In this document: positions 49,455 through 58,570 of the stretch, in pieces
Layout of the letters: every line of letters begins with the position of its first letter
How positions within the stretch are numbered: position 1 is the first letter of the stretch
Assembly (NCBI GenBank): GCA_900109485.1
Contig: FOAY01000015.1
Coordinates: forward strand, 62,001-126,000
DNA length: 64,000 nt
Source of the DNA: Kosakonia sacchari
GTDB taxonomy: Bacteria; Pseudomonadota; Gammaproteobacteria; Enterobacterales; Enterobacteriaceae
Direction: 5' to 3'
Notes under the pieces: generated by a model
What the model saw: the letters and a program-made list of their open reading frames with translations, nothing else
What the model was told of the DNA's origin: nothing
The model's database searches: none
Made by a program: the position numbers and the translations under genes

Positions 49455-50654
49455 ATGCAACCTGGCAAAGGATTTTTAGTCTGGCTCGCGGGATTAAGCG
49501 TGCTGGGCTTTTTAGCCACCGACATGTACCTGCCCGCGTTTAGTGCGATACAACAAGATTTGCAAACCTCTCCGGCCATCGTCAGCGCCACGCTCAGTTT
49601 GTTCCTGGCAGGCTTTGCTGTCGCACAACTGGTGTGGGGGCCATTGTCGGATCGCTATGGCCGCAGACCTATTCTGTTGAGCGGGTTGGCCATTTTCGCG
49701 CTTGGCTGTCTGGGAACATTGTGGGTACGGGACGCCAGCCTGTTACTGGCGCTGCGTTTCGTACAGGCGATCGGCGTTTGTGCCGCTACCGTCAGCTGGC
49801 AGGCGCTGGTCACTGACAACTATCCGGCACACCGCGTTAATCGTATCTTCGCGACCATTATGCCGCTGGTGGGCCTGACGCCTGCACTTGCCCCTCTGCT
49901 GGGTGCGTGGATGCTGGAGCACTTCTCCTGGCAGGCGATTTTTGCCACGCTGCTGGCAATAACCCTGGTGCTGATGGTGCCCGCCTGGCGGTTGAAAACG
50001 CCTGCACAGCCCGCTGCGCTGCATGAACAGCCGCTGACCTTTTTCGATCTGTTGCGCAATAAAGCGTATCGCGGCAATGTCATCATCTACGCCGCCTGCT
50101 CGGCCAGTTTTTTTGCCTGGCTGACCGGTTCGCCGTTTATTTTGCACGAGATGGGTTATGGTCCGTCAGTGATTGGTCTGAGTTACATACCGCAGACCAT
50201 TGCCTTCCTGATTGGCGGTTATGGTTGTCGCGCCGCCTTGCAAAAATGGCAGGGTTCCCGCCTGCTTCCGTGGCTGCTGAGCGCCTTTGGGCTAAGCGTG
50301 ATTGCCACCTGGATCGTGGGTTTGCTACCACAGGCATCACTGACCGCACTGCTGATCCCGTTCTGTTTTATGGCAATGGCCAACGGCGCAATCTATCCTG
50401 TTGTGGTGGCACAGGCGTTACGCCCGTTTCCCCAGGCGACTGGCCGCGCAGCCGCGCTGCAAAATACGTTGCAACTCGGGTTGTGTTTCCTGGCAAGCCT
50501 GGTGGTTTCAGGGCTGATTGCCACGCCGCTGTTCACCACCACCAGCGTGATGGTGGCGATGGTGCTGCTGGCGGCGTTTGGCTATCGCCAGCAACACCAG
50601 CGTAATACCGAAATGGTAGAAGATGAGGCTGTCCCCTCCTCTTCGCACGGATGA
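49455..50654 (+). CDS. punC: Purine nucleoside transporter PunC (YdhC)
   Basis: 399 residues, DHA1-type (Bcr/CflA-like) major facilitator, twelve helices. N-terminal [13 protein letters not shown] and the motif [11 protein letters not shown] between helices 2 and 3 are intact. In E. coli PunC is a PunR-activated purine nucleoside uptake system, formerly annotated as drug efflux. ATG at 49455 chosen because relatives start MQPGK; an ATG-like upstream codon at 49443 would add four residues. Confidence 0.9.
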   Translation: MQPGKGFLVWLAGLSVLGFLATDMYLPAFSAIQQDLQTSPAIVSATLSLFLAGFAVAQLVWGPLSDRYGRRPILLSGLAIFALGCLGTLWVRDASLLLALRFVQAIGVCAATVSWQALVTDNYPAHRVNRIFATIMPLVGLTPALAPLLGAWMLEHFSWQAIFATLLAITLVLMVPAWRLKTPAQPAALHEQPLTFFDLLRNKAYRGNVIIYAACSASFFAWLTGSPFILHEMGYGPSVIGLSYIPQTIAFLIGGYGCRAALQKWQGSRLLPWLLSAFGLSVIATWIVGLLPQASLTALLIPFCFMAMANGAIYPVVVAQALRPFPQATGRAAALQNTLQLGLCFLASLVVSGLIATPLFTTTSVMVAMVLLAAFGYRQQHQRNTEMVEDEAVPSSSHG

Positions 50655-50684
50655 TTGTGTTAACGACTATCGATAGTGAAGTGA

Positions 50685-50696
50685 TTAGCTTGCTAA
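50685..50696. promoter_or_regulatory. SlyA-consensus palindrome upstream of cfa
   Basis: TTAGCTTGCTAA, identical to the operator upstream of slyA at 35168 (the shared word extends to 14 bases). It ends 10 bp before the -35 of the distal cfa promoter. Confidence 0.6.
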
Positions 50697-50706
50697 CAGC
50701 TTTAAG

Positions 50707-50735
50707 TTGAATCACCTGTTATTGAGGCCTATACT
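50707..50735 (+). promoter_or_regulatory. Distal sigma70 promoter of cfa
   Basis: TTGAAT (50707-50712), 17-bp spacer, TATACT (50730-50735). Predicted start near 50742 gives a leader of about 210 nt, as known for the distal cfa promoter of E. coli, whose long leader is the target of the RNAs RydC and CpxQ. Confidence 0.75.
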
Positions 50736-50952
50736 GATTTTCGGTTTTTAATAAATACGATAAATATTATGTAGTAACGGGCACCGGATTGTGCCCGTCA
50801 TTCCAGGGAAGGCCTTTCGGCAAGGGTCATCTCCCTTCCTCTGTTCTACGTCGGATATCAGCCTCACGGCGAAAACCGTGAGATTTCTCACAAGCCCGAA
50901 AAAGCGACTACGCTGTTTGAAGGTTCAGATCACTGCGAGTGATGGAGAAGTT

Positions 50953-52101
50953 ATGAGTTCATCGTGTATAGAAGAAGTTGGCGTACGGGATGATAATTGG
51001 TTCCGTATAGCAAACGAGTTACTGAGCCGCGCAGGTATCCGCGTCAACGGTCCCGCCGCTTCAGATATCCAGGTGAAAAACCCGGATTTTTTTAAACGTG
51101 TTTTACAGGAAGGTTCGCTCGGGCTAGGTGAAAGTTATATGGACGGTTGGTGGGAATGCGATCGTCTGGATATTTTCTTCACCAAAGTGTTGCGCGCCGG
51201 ACTGGAAAAACAGCTTCCGCACAATTTCAAAGACACACTCCGCATTGCCGGAGCAAGATTATTTAATCTGCAAAGTAAAAAACGGGCCTGGATTGTCGGT
51301 AAAGAGCATTACGACCTTGGTAATGATCTGTTTACCCGCATGCTGGATCCGCAGATGCAATACTCTTGCGCCTACTGGAAAGACGCAGAAAATCTCGACG
51401 ACGCACAACGGGCGAAATTAAAGCTTATCGGTGAAAAACTGAAGCTGAAACCCGGTATGCGCGTGCTGGATATCGGCTGCGGCTGGGGCGGGCTGGCACA
51501 ATTTATAGCGCAGAATTACGGCGTCAGCGTGGTCGGCGTAACGATCTCGGCGGAACAGCAAAAAATGGCGCAACAGCGTTGTGAAGGGCTGGATGTCGAT
51601 ATTCGCCTGCAGGATTATCGCGATCTAAATGAGCAATTTGACCGCATCGTCTCCGTCGGGATGTTTGAACATGTGGGGCCGAAAAATTACGCGACCTATT
51701 TCAGCGTGGTGGATCGCAACCTTAAACCGGATGGAATTTTCCTGCTGCACACTATCGGTTCAAAACGCACCGACCTCAATGTTGATCCCTGGATCAACCG
51801 CTATATCTTCCCGAACGGTTGCCTGCCTTCCGTACGCCAGATTGCCAACGCCAGTGAATCGCATTTCGTGATGGAAGACTGGCACAACTTCGGCGCCGAT
51901 TACGATCGCACGCTGATGGCCTGGTATGAACGTTTTCTTGCCGCCTGGCCGGAAATTGCCGACAACTACTCTGAACGCTTTAAACGGATGTTCAGCTACT
52001 ATCTGAATGCCTGCGCAGGCGCTTTCCGCGCGCGTGATATTCAACTGTGGCAGGTGGTCTTCAGCCGCGGTATCGAACACGGCCTGCGCGTTCCGCGCTA
52101 A
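50953..52101 (+). CDS. cfa: Cyclopropane-fatty-acyl-phospholipid synthase
   Basis: 382 residues, E. coli length. SAM-dependent methyltransferase that converts unsaturated phospholipid acyl chains into cyclopropane chains on entry to stationary phase and in acid. SAM-binding motif VLDIGCGWGGLAQF (about 172-185), the YSCAYW motif before it, and GMFEHVG further on. ATG 50953 has GGAGAAG upstream. Long non-coding leader with a distal promoter and a SlyA-type site. Confidence 0.96.
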   Translation: MSSSCIEEVGVRDDNWFRIANELLSRAGIRVNGPAASDIQVKNPDFFKRVLQEGSLGLGESYMDGWWECDRLDIFFTKVLRAGLEKQLPHNFKDTLRIAGARLFNLQSKKRAWIVGKEHYDLGNDLFTRMLDPQMQYSCAYWKDAENLDDAQRAKLKLIGEKLKLKPGMRVLDIGCGWGGLAQFIAQNYGVSVVGVTISAEQQKMAQQRCEGLDVDIRLQDYRDLNEQFDRIVSVGMFEHVGPKNYATYFSVVDRNLKPDGIFLLHTIGSKRTDLNVDPWINRYIFPNGCLPSVRQIANASESHFVMEDWHNFGADYDRTLMAWYERFLAAWPEIADNYSERFKRMFSYYLNACAGAFRARDIQLWQVVFSRGIEHGLRVPR

Positions 52102-52105
52102 AACA

Positions 52106-52129
52106 AAAACCCCGGCAAGCCGGGGTTTT
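52106..52129. terminator. Bidirectional terminator between cfa and ribE
   Basis: 11-bp inverted repeat AAAACCCCGGC/GCCGGGGTTTT separated by AA, beginning five bases after the cfa stop. Confidence 0.9.
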
Positions 52130-52131
52130 CT

Positions 52132-52767
52132 TTACTCTTCGCTGCTGATGACAGCAGCTTCTTTTGCCGCCAGCACGCGCTCAACGGTATCGACCACGGC
52201 CTGCGTTTGCGGGTCAATCTCAATATTGACGCGGTGCCCCAGCTTTTTCTCGCCAAGGGTAGTGCGTTGCAGCGTTTCCGGGATCAGATGCACGCAGAAA
52301 CGGCTGCTTGTCACTTCGCCGACCGTCAGGCTAATACCGTCAATACCGATAAATCCTTTATAGAGGATATATTTCATTAAGGCCGGATCCTGGACTTTAA
52401 ACCAGATCTGGCGGTTATTCTCGGAGGTGAGAATTTTAACGATTTCAGCGGTCGTCATAATATGGCCGGACATTAAATGGCCGCCAATTTCATCGCTGAA
52501 TTTTGCCGCGCGCTCAACGTTTACCCTATCACCAATATTGAGCTCACCGAGATTGGTAATACGCAGCGTCTCTTTCATCAGATCGAAACTAATATGGCTG
52601 CCATTAATGGCCGTCACGGTCAGACAGCACCCATTGTTGGCAATGGAAGCACCGGTCTCAATTCCCTCCAGCATCGTTTCAGGAAGCTCAACAACGTGGG
52701 TCCGGAAATTCGGTTTGTCCTCAATCGAAACCAGTTTTGCCGTACCCTGTACAATACCCGTAAACAT
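52132..52767 (-). CDS. ribE: Riboflavin synthase alpha chain
   Basis: 211 residues, also called ribC in E. coli. Two similar lumazine-binding barrel halves, the first starting [12 protein letters not shown] with [11 protein letters not shown], the second with [16 protein letters not shown]. Dismutates two 6,7-dimethyl-8-ribityllumazine to riboflavin. ATG at 52767 by homology. No FMN riboswitch fold is evident upstream. Confidence 0.96.
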   Translation of the reverse strand: MFTGIVQGTAKLVSIEDKPNFRTHVVELPETMLEGIETGASIANNGCCLTVTAINGSHISFDLMKETLRITNLGELNIGDRVNVERAAKFSDEIGGHLMSGHIMTTAEIVKILTSENNRQIWFKVQDPALMKYILYKGFIGIDGISLTVGEVTSSRFCVHLIPETLQRTTLGEKKLGHRVNIEIDPQTQAVVDTVERVLAAKEAAVISSEE

Positions 52768-52976
52768 ACTTACCACTCCTGTTCCATTCCTACGGCTCAG
52801 CCGTGTTCTTTACGCACAATAACAGGTGAAAATAGCCCATGCCAGTCTCATTCACCCCGCCGCTGCTTTTCCCGCCAGGCCGGTGATAAGATAAGCGCCC
52901 CGTTCCCGGCGCGGTAATAATTTTGCTGTATGGTCAACATGGAAAAAAGGGGCCATAGCAGGTAAGATTTATACAG

Positions 52977-53002
52977 ATGCCGCATCTTTCACACTGCGGC
53001 AT
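52977..53002 (+). other. Leader hairpin before mdtK
   Basis: ATGCCGCA/TGCGGCAT stem with a ten-base loop, followed by TCTTG, about 75 bp before the mdtK start. It could be a weak terminator or attenuator. The rest of 52768-53079 shows no gene and no further motif I recognise. Confidence 0.4.
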
Positions 53003-53079
53003 TCTTGTTAGCACAAGGAAAACTCCTTCCTGATAAGCCGTTCCATTCTTTCTAATAACAACAATATAAAGGTGTTCAC

Positions 53080-54453
53080 GTGCAGAAGTATGTAGCAGAA
53101 GCGCGTCAGTTACTGGCACTTGCCGTGCCGGTTATTTTCGCGCAGGTGGCCCAGACCTCTATGGGCTTCGTTGATACGGTAATGGCGGGTGGTTACAGCG
53201 CCACGGACATGGCGGCCGTCGCCATTGGTACCTCAATCTGGCTGCCGGCGATCCTGTTTGGACACGGCCTGCTGCTGGCGCTGACGCCGGTGATTGCGCA
53301 ACTTAACGGTTCCGGGCGCCGCGATCGCATCGCACATCAAATCGGTCAGGGGTTCTGGCTGGCTGGCACCGTCTCCATTCTGGTGATGGTGGTGCTGTGG
53401 AATGCCGGCCATATCATTCGCGCGATGCACAACATCGACCCGCAGTTAGCCAACAAAGCCGTGGGTTACCTGCGCGCGCTGCTGTGGGGCGTGCCCGGTT
53501 ATCTCTTCTTCCAGGTGCTGCGTAACCAGTGCGAAGGCCTTGCCCGCACCAAACCCGGCATGGTAATGGGTTTTCTCGGCCTGCTGGTCAATATCCCGGT
53601 GAATTACATCTTTATCTATGGCCATTTTGGTATGCCGGAACTGGGCGGCGTCGGTTGCGGCGTGGCTACAGCCTCGGTGTACTGGGTGATGTTTATCTGT
53701 ATGCGCATCTGGGTGAAACGCGCCCGCGTCATGCGCGATATTCAGCAGAACCAGCGTTTTGCGAAACCGGATATGGACGTACTAAAACGCCTGACGCAAC
53801 TCGGCCTGCCGATTGCGCTGGCGCTGTTTTTTGAAGTCACGCTGTTTGCGGTGGTCGCGCTGCTGGTGTCGCCGCTGGGGATTGTCGACGTCGCCGGGCA
53901 CCAGATCGCCCTCAACTTTAGTTCGCTGATGTTCGTGCTGCCGATGTCGCTTGGCGCGGCAGTGACCATTCGCGTCGGTTTCCGCCTGGGCCAGGGATCA
54001 ACCATTGATGCGCAAATTGCGGCGCGCACCGGGTTGATGGTCGGCGTCTGCATGGCGGTGGTCACGGCGATTTTCACCGTGCTGCTGCGCGAGCAGATTG
54101 CCCTGCTCTATAACGATAATCCGCAAGTCGTGGCGCTGGCGTCGCACCTGATGTTGCTGGCGGCGATTTATCAGATTTCCGATTCAATTCAGGTCATTGG
54201 CAGCGGCGTGCTGCGCGGCTATAAGGATACGCGTTCCATCTTCTTTATCACCTTTACCGCCTACTGGGTGCTGGGGCTTCCTGCCGGCTACATCCTGGCG
54301 CTGACCGATTTAGTGGTGCCGAGAATGGGGCCAGCCGGTTTCTGGATGGGCTTTATCATCGGCCTGACGTCTGCGGCAATTTTGATGATGCTGCGGATGC
54401 GCTTCCTGCAACGCCAGCCTTCCGCCCGGATTTTGCAGCGCGCTGCGCATTAA
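53080..54453 (+). CDS. mdtK: MATE-family multidrug efflux pump MdtK
   Basis: 457 residues, E. coli length, twelve helices in two related halves. Na+/H+-driven exporter of quinolones, dyes and some dipeptides. Typical segments: [21 protein letters not shown] near the N-terminus and [19 protein letters not shown] in the second half. GTG start, as in E. coli (norM/ydhE), with AAAGGTG upstream. Divergent from ribE. Confidence 0.95.
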   Translation: MQKYVAEARQLLALAVPVIFAQVAQTSMGFVDTVMAGGYSATDMAAVAIGTSIWLPAILFGHGLLLALTPVIAQLNGSGRRDRIAHQIGQGFWLAGTVSILVMVVLWNAGHIIRAMHNIDPQLANKAVGYLRALLWGVPGYLFFQVLRNQCEGLARTKPGMVMGFLGLLVNIPVNYIFIYGHFGMPELGGVGCGVATASVYWVMFICMRIWVKRARVMRDIQQNQRFAKPDMDVLKRLTQLGLPIALALFFEVTLFAVVALLVSPLGIVDVAGHQIALNFSSLMFVLPMSLGAAVTIRVGFRLGQGSTIDAQIAARTGLMVGVCMAVVTAIFTVLLREQIALLYNDNPQVVALASHLMLLAAIYQISDSIQVIGSGVLRGYKDTRSIFFITFTAYWVLGLPAGYILALTDLVVPRMGPAGFWMGFIIGLTSAAILMMLRMRFLQRQPSARILQRAAH

Positions 54454-54459
54454 CAGGCC

Positions 54460-54486
54460 AGTAGCCGCCGGATGGCGGCTACTTTC
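54460..54486 (+). terminator. mdtK terminator
   Basis: 10-bp stem AGTAGCCGCC/GGCGGCTACT with a GGAT loop, followed only by TTCCC, so strength is uncertain. Confidence 0.65.
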
Positions 54487-54604
54487 CCGGCGTTTTGGTT
54501 AGTTGTTCCGCAATCGCGTGAATTCAGGAAGAAATTTGCCATTTTCCCCTTGCCACATCTCCGGGCTGCCGCTAATATTCGTCCCCGTTGTCAACCACAA
54601 CACT

Positions 54605-54681
54605 GCGTTCATAGCTCAGTTGGTTAGAGCACCACCTTGACATGGTGGGGGTCGTTGGTTCGAGTCCAATTGAACGCACCA
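54605..54681 (+). tRNA. valV: tRNA-Val (GAC)
   Basis: 77 nt including the encoded CCA. Acceptor stem GCGTTCA/TGAACGC, D-arm GCTCAGTTGGTTAGAGC, anticodon loop CTTGACATG (anticodon GAC), extra loop, and T-arm with GGTTCGAGTCC. First of a tandem pair; valV-valW in E. coli lie at the same site after mdtK. Confidence 0.97.
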
Positions 54682-54691
54682 TTCTCTCAGT

Positions 54692-54768
54692 GCGTCCGTA
54701 GCTCAGTTGGTTAGAGCACCACCTTGACATGGTGGGGGTCGATGGTTCGAGTCCATTCGGACGCACCA
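54692..54768 (+). tRNA. valW: tRNA-Val (GAC), second copy
   Basis: 77 nt with encoded CCA, 10 bases after the first copy. The body is the same, with anticodon GAC, but the acceptor stem is GCGTCCG/CGGACGC and the T-stem differs accordingly, so compensatory changes are kept. Confidence 0.97.
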
Positions 54769-54850
54769 TTCTTAAGTTCCCTTTTTCTTCCCTTGTTTTA
54801 TCGCTGCGTTACGCAGCAGACCGCCAACGCAGCCTGCCGGTGTTTTACGT

Positions 54851-55906
54851 TTATGCGCTCAGCGTTTTCATATCGATAACAAAACGGTACTTCACGTCGC
54901 TTTTCAGCAGGCGTTCAAAGGCGTCGTTGATCTCATCCATGCGAATCAGCTCAGAATCTGCCGTAATGTTATGCTCGCCGCAGAAATCAAGCATTTCCTG
55001 AGTTTCGGCAATACCGCCAATCGCGGAGCCGGAAACCGAACGGCGCCCAATCAGCAGCGGGATGGTGTTAATGGTCGGTTCGAGCTGGCCCAGCAGCCCA
55101 ACAAACACCAGCGTGCCATCCAGCGTCAGCGTTGACAGATAAGCATTGATATCGTGGGTGTAAGGCACGGTATCGATGATCAGCTCAAACTCCCCGTGTA
55201 CCGCTTCCATCTGTTTTGCGTCCGTAGAGAGCACCACGTGGTGCGCCCCCAGACGACGGGCATCTGCCTCTTTACCCGGTGAACGGGTAAACAGCGTCAC
55301 TTCCGCGCCCAGCGCATGGGCCAGTTTCAGCGCCATATGCCCCAACCCGCCAAGGCCGATCACCGCCACTTTACTGCCTTTTTTCACTCCCCAACGGCGC
55401 AGCGGTGACCAGGTGGTGATCCCGGCGCACAGCAGCGGTGCGACTGCTTGCGCATCGAGGTTCTCCGGGATGCGCAACACAAAATCTTGCGAACAGACGA
55501 TCGATTGTGAATAGCCACCGAATGTAGGGCGGTGATCGTGCCGGTCAATGCCGTTATAGGTCTGAACGTTCCCCTCTTCGCAATACTGTTCCAGCCCCTG
55601 TTTACAGGGATTACATTCACGACAGGAATCGACCATACAGCCGATGCCGACTAAATCGCCGGGTTTGAATTTGCTGACACCCGCTCCCGCAGAGACAACG
55701 CGACCAATAATTTCATGACCCGGCACGATGGGGTACTGGCTGAAACCCCAGTCGTTACGGGCCTGGTGAAGATCGGAATGGCAAACGCCGCAATAAAGAA
55801 TATCAATCACCACATCATCTGCCCGTGGGTCGCGACGCTCAAAGTGGAAAGGCGCCAGCGGGGCTTTATTTGACTGTGCGGCATAGCCGAGGACTTTCAT
55901 CGTCAT
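54851..55906 (-). CDS. Zinc NAD(P)-dependent alcohol dehydrogenase (YahK/CAD-like)
   Basis: 351 residues, medium-chain dehydrogenase of the cinnamyl-alcohol/YahK aldehyde-reductase group. Catalytic zinc site CGVCHSDLHQ and GHEIIGRVV; structural zinc cysteines in DSCRECNPCKQGLEQYC; cofactor loop GLGGLGHMALKLAHALG. Likely reduces aldehydes with NADPH. The ATG at 55906 is preceded by GGAGAAC; another ATG two codons later is possible. It is not the E. coli yahK locus and could be a paralogue. First gene of the accessory block beside the tRNA pair. Confidence 0.85.
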   Translation of the reverse strand: MTMKVLGYAAQSNKAPLAPFHFERRDPRADDVVIDILYCGVCHSDLHQARNDWGFSQYPIVPGHEIIGRVVSAGAGVSKFKPGDLVGIGCMVDSCRECNPCKQGLEQYCEEGNVQTYNGIDRHDHRPTFGGYSQSIVCSQDFVLRIPENLDAQAVAPLLCAGITTWSPLRRWGVKKGSKVAVIGLGGLGHMALKLAHALGAEVTLFTRSPGKEADARRLGAHHVVLSTDAKQMEAVHGEFELIIDTVPYTHDINAYLSTLTLDGTLVFVGLLGQLEPTINTIPLLIGRRSVSGSAIGGIAETQEMLDFCGEHNITADSELIRMDEINDAFERLLKSDVKYRFVIDMKTLSA

Positions 55907-56055
55907 AACTGTTCTCCGTTTATTTTTCAGGCTTGATACAAAGGTGATAACACCCGAGTGTGATCCTGTTGTTGCTCCCACACCGTCGTTCAAGTATGGC
56001 GCGTTGCAGTATCCACCGCCGTCCGATCGCACGCTTTGCACTTTCTGTCATCGGA

Positions 56056-56083
56056 AAACAAAAAAGCCCTCCGCAGAGAGCTT
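56056..56083 (-). terminator. Terminator of the amino-acid ABC operon
   Basis: AAGCCCTC/GAGAGCTT stem with one wobble and a CGCA loop, 4 bases beyond the ATPase stop; the A-rich run before it gives the minus-strand T tract. Confidence 0.75.
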
Positions 56084-56087
56084 GATG

Positions 56088-56810
56088 TTAAAGAACTTTA
56101 CTGAGGAACGAGGCGGTTCGGGGATTGGTGGGCGCGGTAAAAATCTGCTGCGGCGGCCCCTCTTCCTGGATCACGCCCTGATCGATGAATATCACCCGAT
56201 CCGCCACTTCGCGGGCAAAGCCCATTTCATGAGTGACGATCACCATTGTCATCCCTTCCGTCGCCAGCGTTTTCATCACCTGCAATACATCACCCACCAG
56301 CTCCGGATCGAGCGCCGATGTCGGTTCATCAAACAGCATAATCGACGGATTCATCGCCAGCGCGCGGGCAATTGCCACGCGCTGCTGTTGCCCGCCGGAA
56401 AGACTCGCCGGCCAGGCATCACGTTTCTCGCTCAGCCCGACTTTCGCCAGCAGGTTCTCCGCCAGGGCAACGGCCTCAGCGCGTTTCATGCCTTTCAGGT
56501 TCACAGGCGCCATTGTCAGGTTCTCCAGCACGGTCATATGCGGGAACAAGTTGAAGCGCTGGAAAACCATGCCGACGCTTTCGCGCACTTTATTGATATC
56601 GGTTTTCGGATTGTGGATCGCAAAGCCGTTCACCTCAACGGCACCTTCGCTCACCGACTCCAGACCGTTCATACAACGCAGAAAGGTACTTTTCCCCGAG
56701 CCAGATGGTCCAATCACGCACACCACTTCTTTCGGCTTGATATCGCAACTGATGCCGCGCAGCACATGGCTTGCGCCAAAATGTTTATGCAGGTTTTTAA
56801 CGTGAATCAC
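56088..56810 (-). CDS. Polar amino-acid ABC transporter ATPase
   Basis: 240 residues, the GlnQ/HisP-type ATPase size. Walker [10 protein letters not shown], signature [15 protein letters not shown], Walker [15 protein letters not shown] and the H-loop VTHEMGF are complete. I prefer the GTG at 56810 (AGAGG upstream, gives a GlnQ-like start [12 protein letters not shown]); a TTG three codons earlier is possible. The start lies inside the end of the permease gene, so translation is coupled. Last gene of the three-gene operon. Confidence 0.88.
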   Translation of the reverse strand: MIHVKNLHKHFGASHVLRGISCDIKPKEVVCVIGPSGSGKSTFLRCMNGLESVSEGAVEVNGFAIHNPKTDINKVRESVGMVFQRFNLFPHMTVLENLTMAPVNLKGMKRAEAVALAENLLAKVGLSEKRDAWPASLSGGQQQRVAIARALAMNPSIMLFDEPTSALDPELVGDVLQVMKTLATEGMTMVIVTHEMGFAREVADRVIFIDQGVIQEEGPPQQIFTAPTNPRTASFLSKVL

Positions 56811-57561
56811 TTTTGCCAAACCTCTTTTCCAGTCGGTTAACCAGTTGCGCAAGCAGGAAGGTGATCACCCAGTAGACCAGCGAAATGGTCAGGTAGGGTT
56901 CCCAGTAGGTGGCATACGCACCAGAAACTGTGCGGGCGGCATAGGCCAGATCCGCAAGGCCAATCGCCGAAGCCAGTGATGAATCTTTAACAATAGCAAT
57001 GGCGTTATTACCCAACGGCGGCAGAATGCGGCGAAACGCCTGCGGCAAGATCACTTTGCGCATCGTCTTCCACCACGGCATACCCAGCGCACGTGAGGCT
57101 TCCATCTGCCCGCGATCGACAGACTGAATACCCGCGCGGAAGATCTCCGACACATAGGCACCGGCATTGAGCGTAATGGCGACGATACAGGAGAGAAATG
57201 CGCCGTAGTCGGAGCGCAACCCTCGCGCCAGATCGCTGCTCATGATCCCACTGGTCACCAGAATGCCGTCACGCGGGTTGATGAACAGCGGCACCAGCGC
57301 AAAGTGTACGACCATGATCTGCACAAACAGCGGCGTACCCCGAATGGCGCTGACATAAAAACGCACCGGAAATTGCACCAGATAGCGCAATACATATTTC
57401 CATGGCCCATGCTCAGCCTGCGCCATGCGGCCAAGGCCGAGCGTGAGGCCCCACAGCGTACCTAAAATAACGCAGATAATGGTGCATTTGATGGTCATCC
57501 AGGCGCCTTCCATAAATAACGGCGCGTACTCCTGGATTATTTCCCAACGGAATCCCGACAT
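56797..57561 (-). CDS. Polar amino-acid ABC transporter permease
   Basis: 254 residues, HisM/GlnP-type single permease with about five helices. The EAA loop ([25 protein letters not shown]) that contacts the ATPase is at about 145-170. A roughly 20-residue hydrophilic insert between helices (residues about 85-110, [14 protein letters not shown]) is seen in some basic/neutral amino-acid permeases. One permease gene only, so a homodimer is expected. Follows the binding-protein gene after a hairpin. Confidence 0.88.
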   Translation of the reverse strand: MSGFRWEIIQEYAPLFMEGAWMTIKCTIICVILGTLWGLTLGLGRMAQAEHGPWKYVLRYLVQFPVRFYVSAIRGTPLFVQIMVVHFALVPLFINPRDGILVTSGIMSSDLARGLRSDYGAFLSCIVAITLNAGAYVSEIFRAGIQSVDRGQMEASRALGMPWWKTMRKVILPQAFRRILPPLGNNAIAIVKDSSLASAIGLADLAYAARTVSGAYATYWEPYLTISLVYWVITFLLAQLVNRLEKRFGKSDSR

Positions 57562-57572
57562 AAGTCATTCCT

Positions 57573-57609
57573 GAAAAAATGACGGCTACCGGAATGTTCA
57601 CGGTAGCCG
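57573..57609 (-). terminator. Partial terminator between binding protein and permease
   Basis: Stem CGGCTACCG/CGGTAGCCG (57583-57591, 57601-57609) with a nine-base loop; on the minus strand TCATTTTTTC follows. Such intercistronic hairpins raise the amount of binding protein over membrane parts. Confidence 0.65.
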
Positions 57610-57630
57610 GAATAAAAAAGAAGCGAAGTG

Positions 57631-58398
57631 TTATTGCGCGGGCAATTCAGGCACGTGGTCGTCAAACCAGGTTTTATAAATTTTGGCGTAGGTACCATCA
57701 GCCACAATTTTCTTCAGGCCGCTGTTAATTTTCGCCTGTAATTCGGTATTCCCTTTTGCCACCGCAATACCAAAATATTGACGTTCAAACTTCGCGTCCG
57801 GTACCAGTTTGAACTGTTTTTCCGGGTGCTGTTTGATGTAGTACTTCACCACGCCCACATCGCCCACGGCCGCGCTGACACCATCTTCGAACAACTCTTG
57901 CAGCATCAGCGGCGTGTTATCAAAGCGTTTAATTGCCGTGCTGTTTTTCCCCAACACGTCTGACACCACGATATCGCCGGTGCTGGAGTTCACTACGCCG
58001 ACTTTTTCATCTTTCAACGACGCCAGAGAGGTCACTTTTGAGCTGGCCGGCACCACGATCGACTGCTCCGCCGGGAAGTAAGGCGCGGAAAAATCAACCA
58101 TCTGTTTACGTTTGTCCGTAATGGTAATGCCGGAAATAATGATGTCACGATCGCCGGAGCCCAGCGTGGCGAAGATCCCTTCCCACGGCGTGTTGATCAG
58201 CTTGATATTAAAATCCTCGGCTTTGGCGATGGCTTTAATGATGTCGATATCAAAGCCTTCTAACTGCTTCTGGCTGTTTTCAAACTCGAACGGACGATAA
58301 GTTCCCCCTGCGCCCACCACGTAAGTTTGCTGGGCAGCAAACGCGCTGCTCGCCAGAACAGCAAAAAGACAACCTGCCTGCATCCACTTCCTGAACAT
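57631..58398 (-). CDS. Polar amino-acid ABC transporter binding protein
   Basis: 255 residues. Signal peptide (about 1-21, ending AFA), then a family 3 solute-binding fold: GTYRPFEFENSQKQLEGFDI near the N-terminus, DIIISGITITDKRKQMVDFS (the ligand-arginine and aspartate region) in the middle, and a C-terminal IYKTWF. Similar to GlnH/ArtJ-type proteins; the exact amino acid cannot be told. ATG 58398 has AAGGTGG upstream. Divergent from the HisN-like gene, which may hint at a histidine-related substrate. Confidence 0.88.
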   Translation of the reverse strand: MFRKWMQAGCLFAVLASSAFAAQQTYVVGAGGTYRPFEFENSQKQLEGFDIDIIKAIAKAEDFNIKLINTPWEGIFATLGSGDRDIIISGITITDKRKQMVDFSAPYFPAEQSIVVPASSKVTSLASLKDEKVGVVNSSTGDIVVSDVLGKNSTAIKRFDNTPLMLQELFEDGVSAAVGDVGVVKYYIKQHPEKQFKLVPDAKFERQYFGIAVAKGNTELQAKINSGLKKIVADGTYAKIYKTWFDDHVPELPAQ

Positions 58399-58570
58399 AC
58401 ACACCACCTTTTTATGCAAATTATGTGCATAAAAATACATATAAGCCGCTATGTATGCAATCTTTATTGTATACAATCAATAATCTGTCATTGGGTTATG
58501 CTACAACCAGAGATGCAACGTTCGGAAAGACCTGCTTCAGCGTTCAAACAAGACACCGGAGAGTTACGCA

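Noticed and set aside
52768..53079. Possible FMN riboswitch upstream of ribE
   Set aside because: None of the conserved RFN-element blocks is visible; in enterobacteria this riboswitch belongs to ribB.
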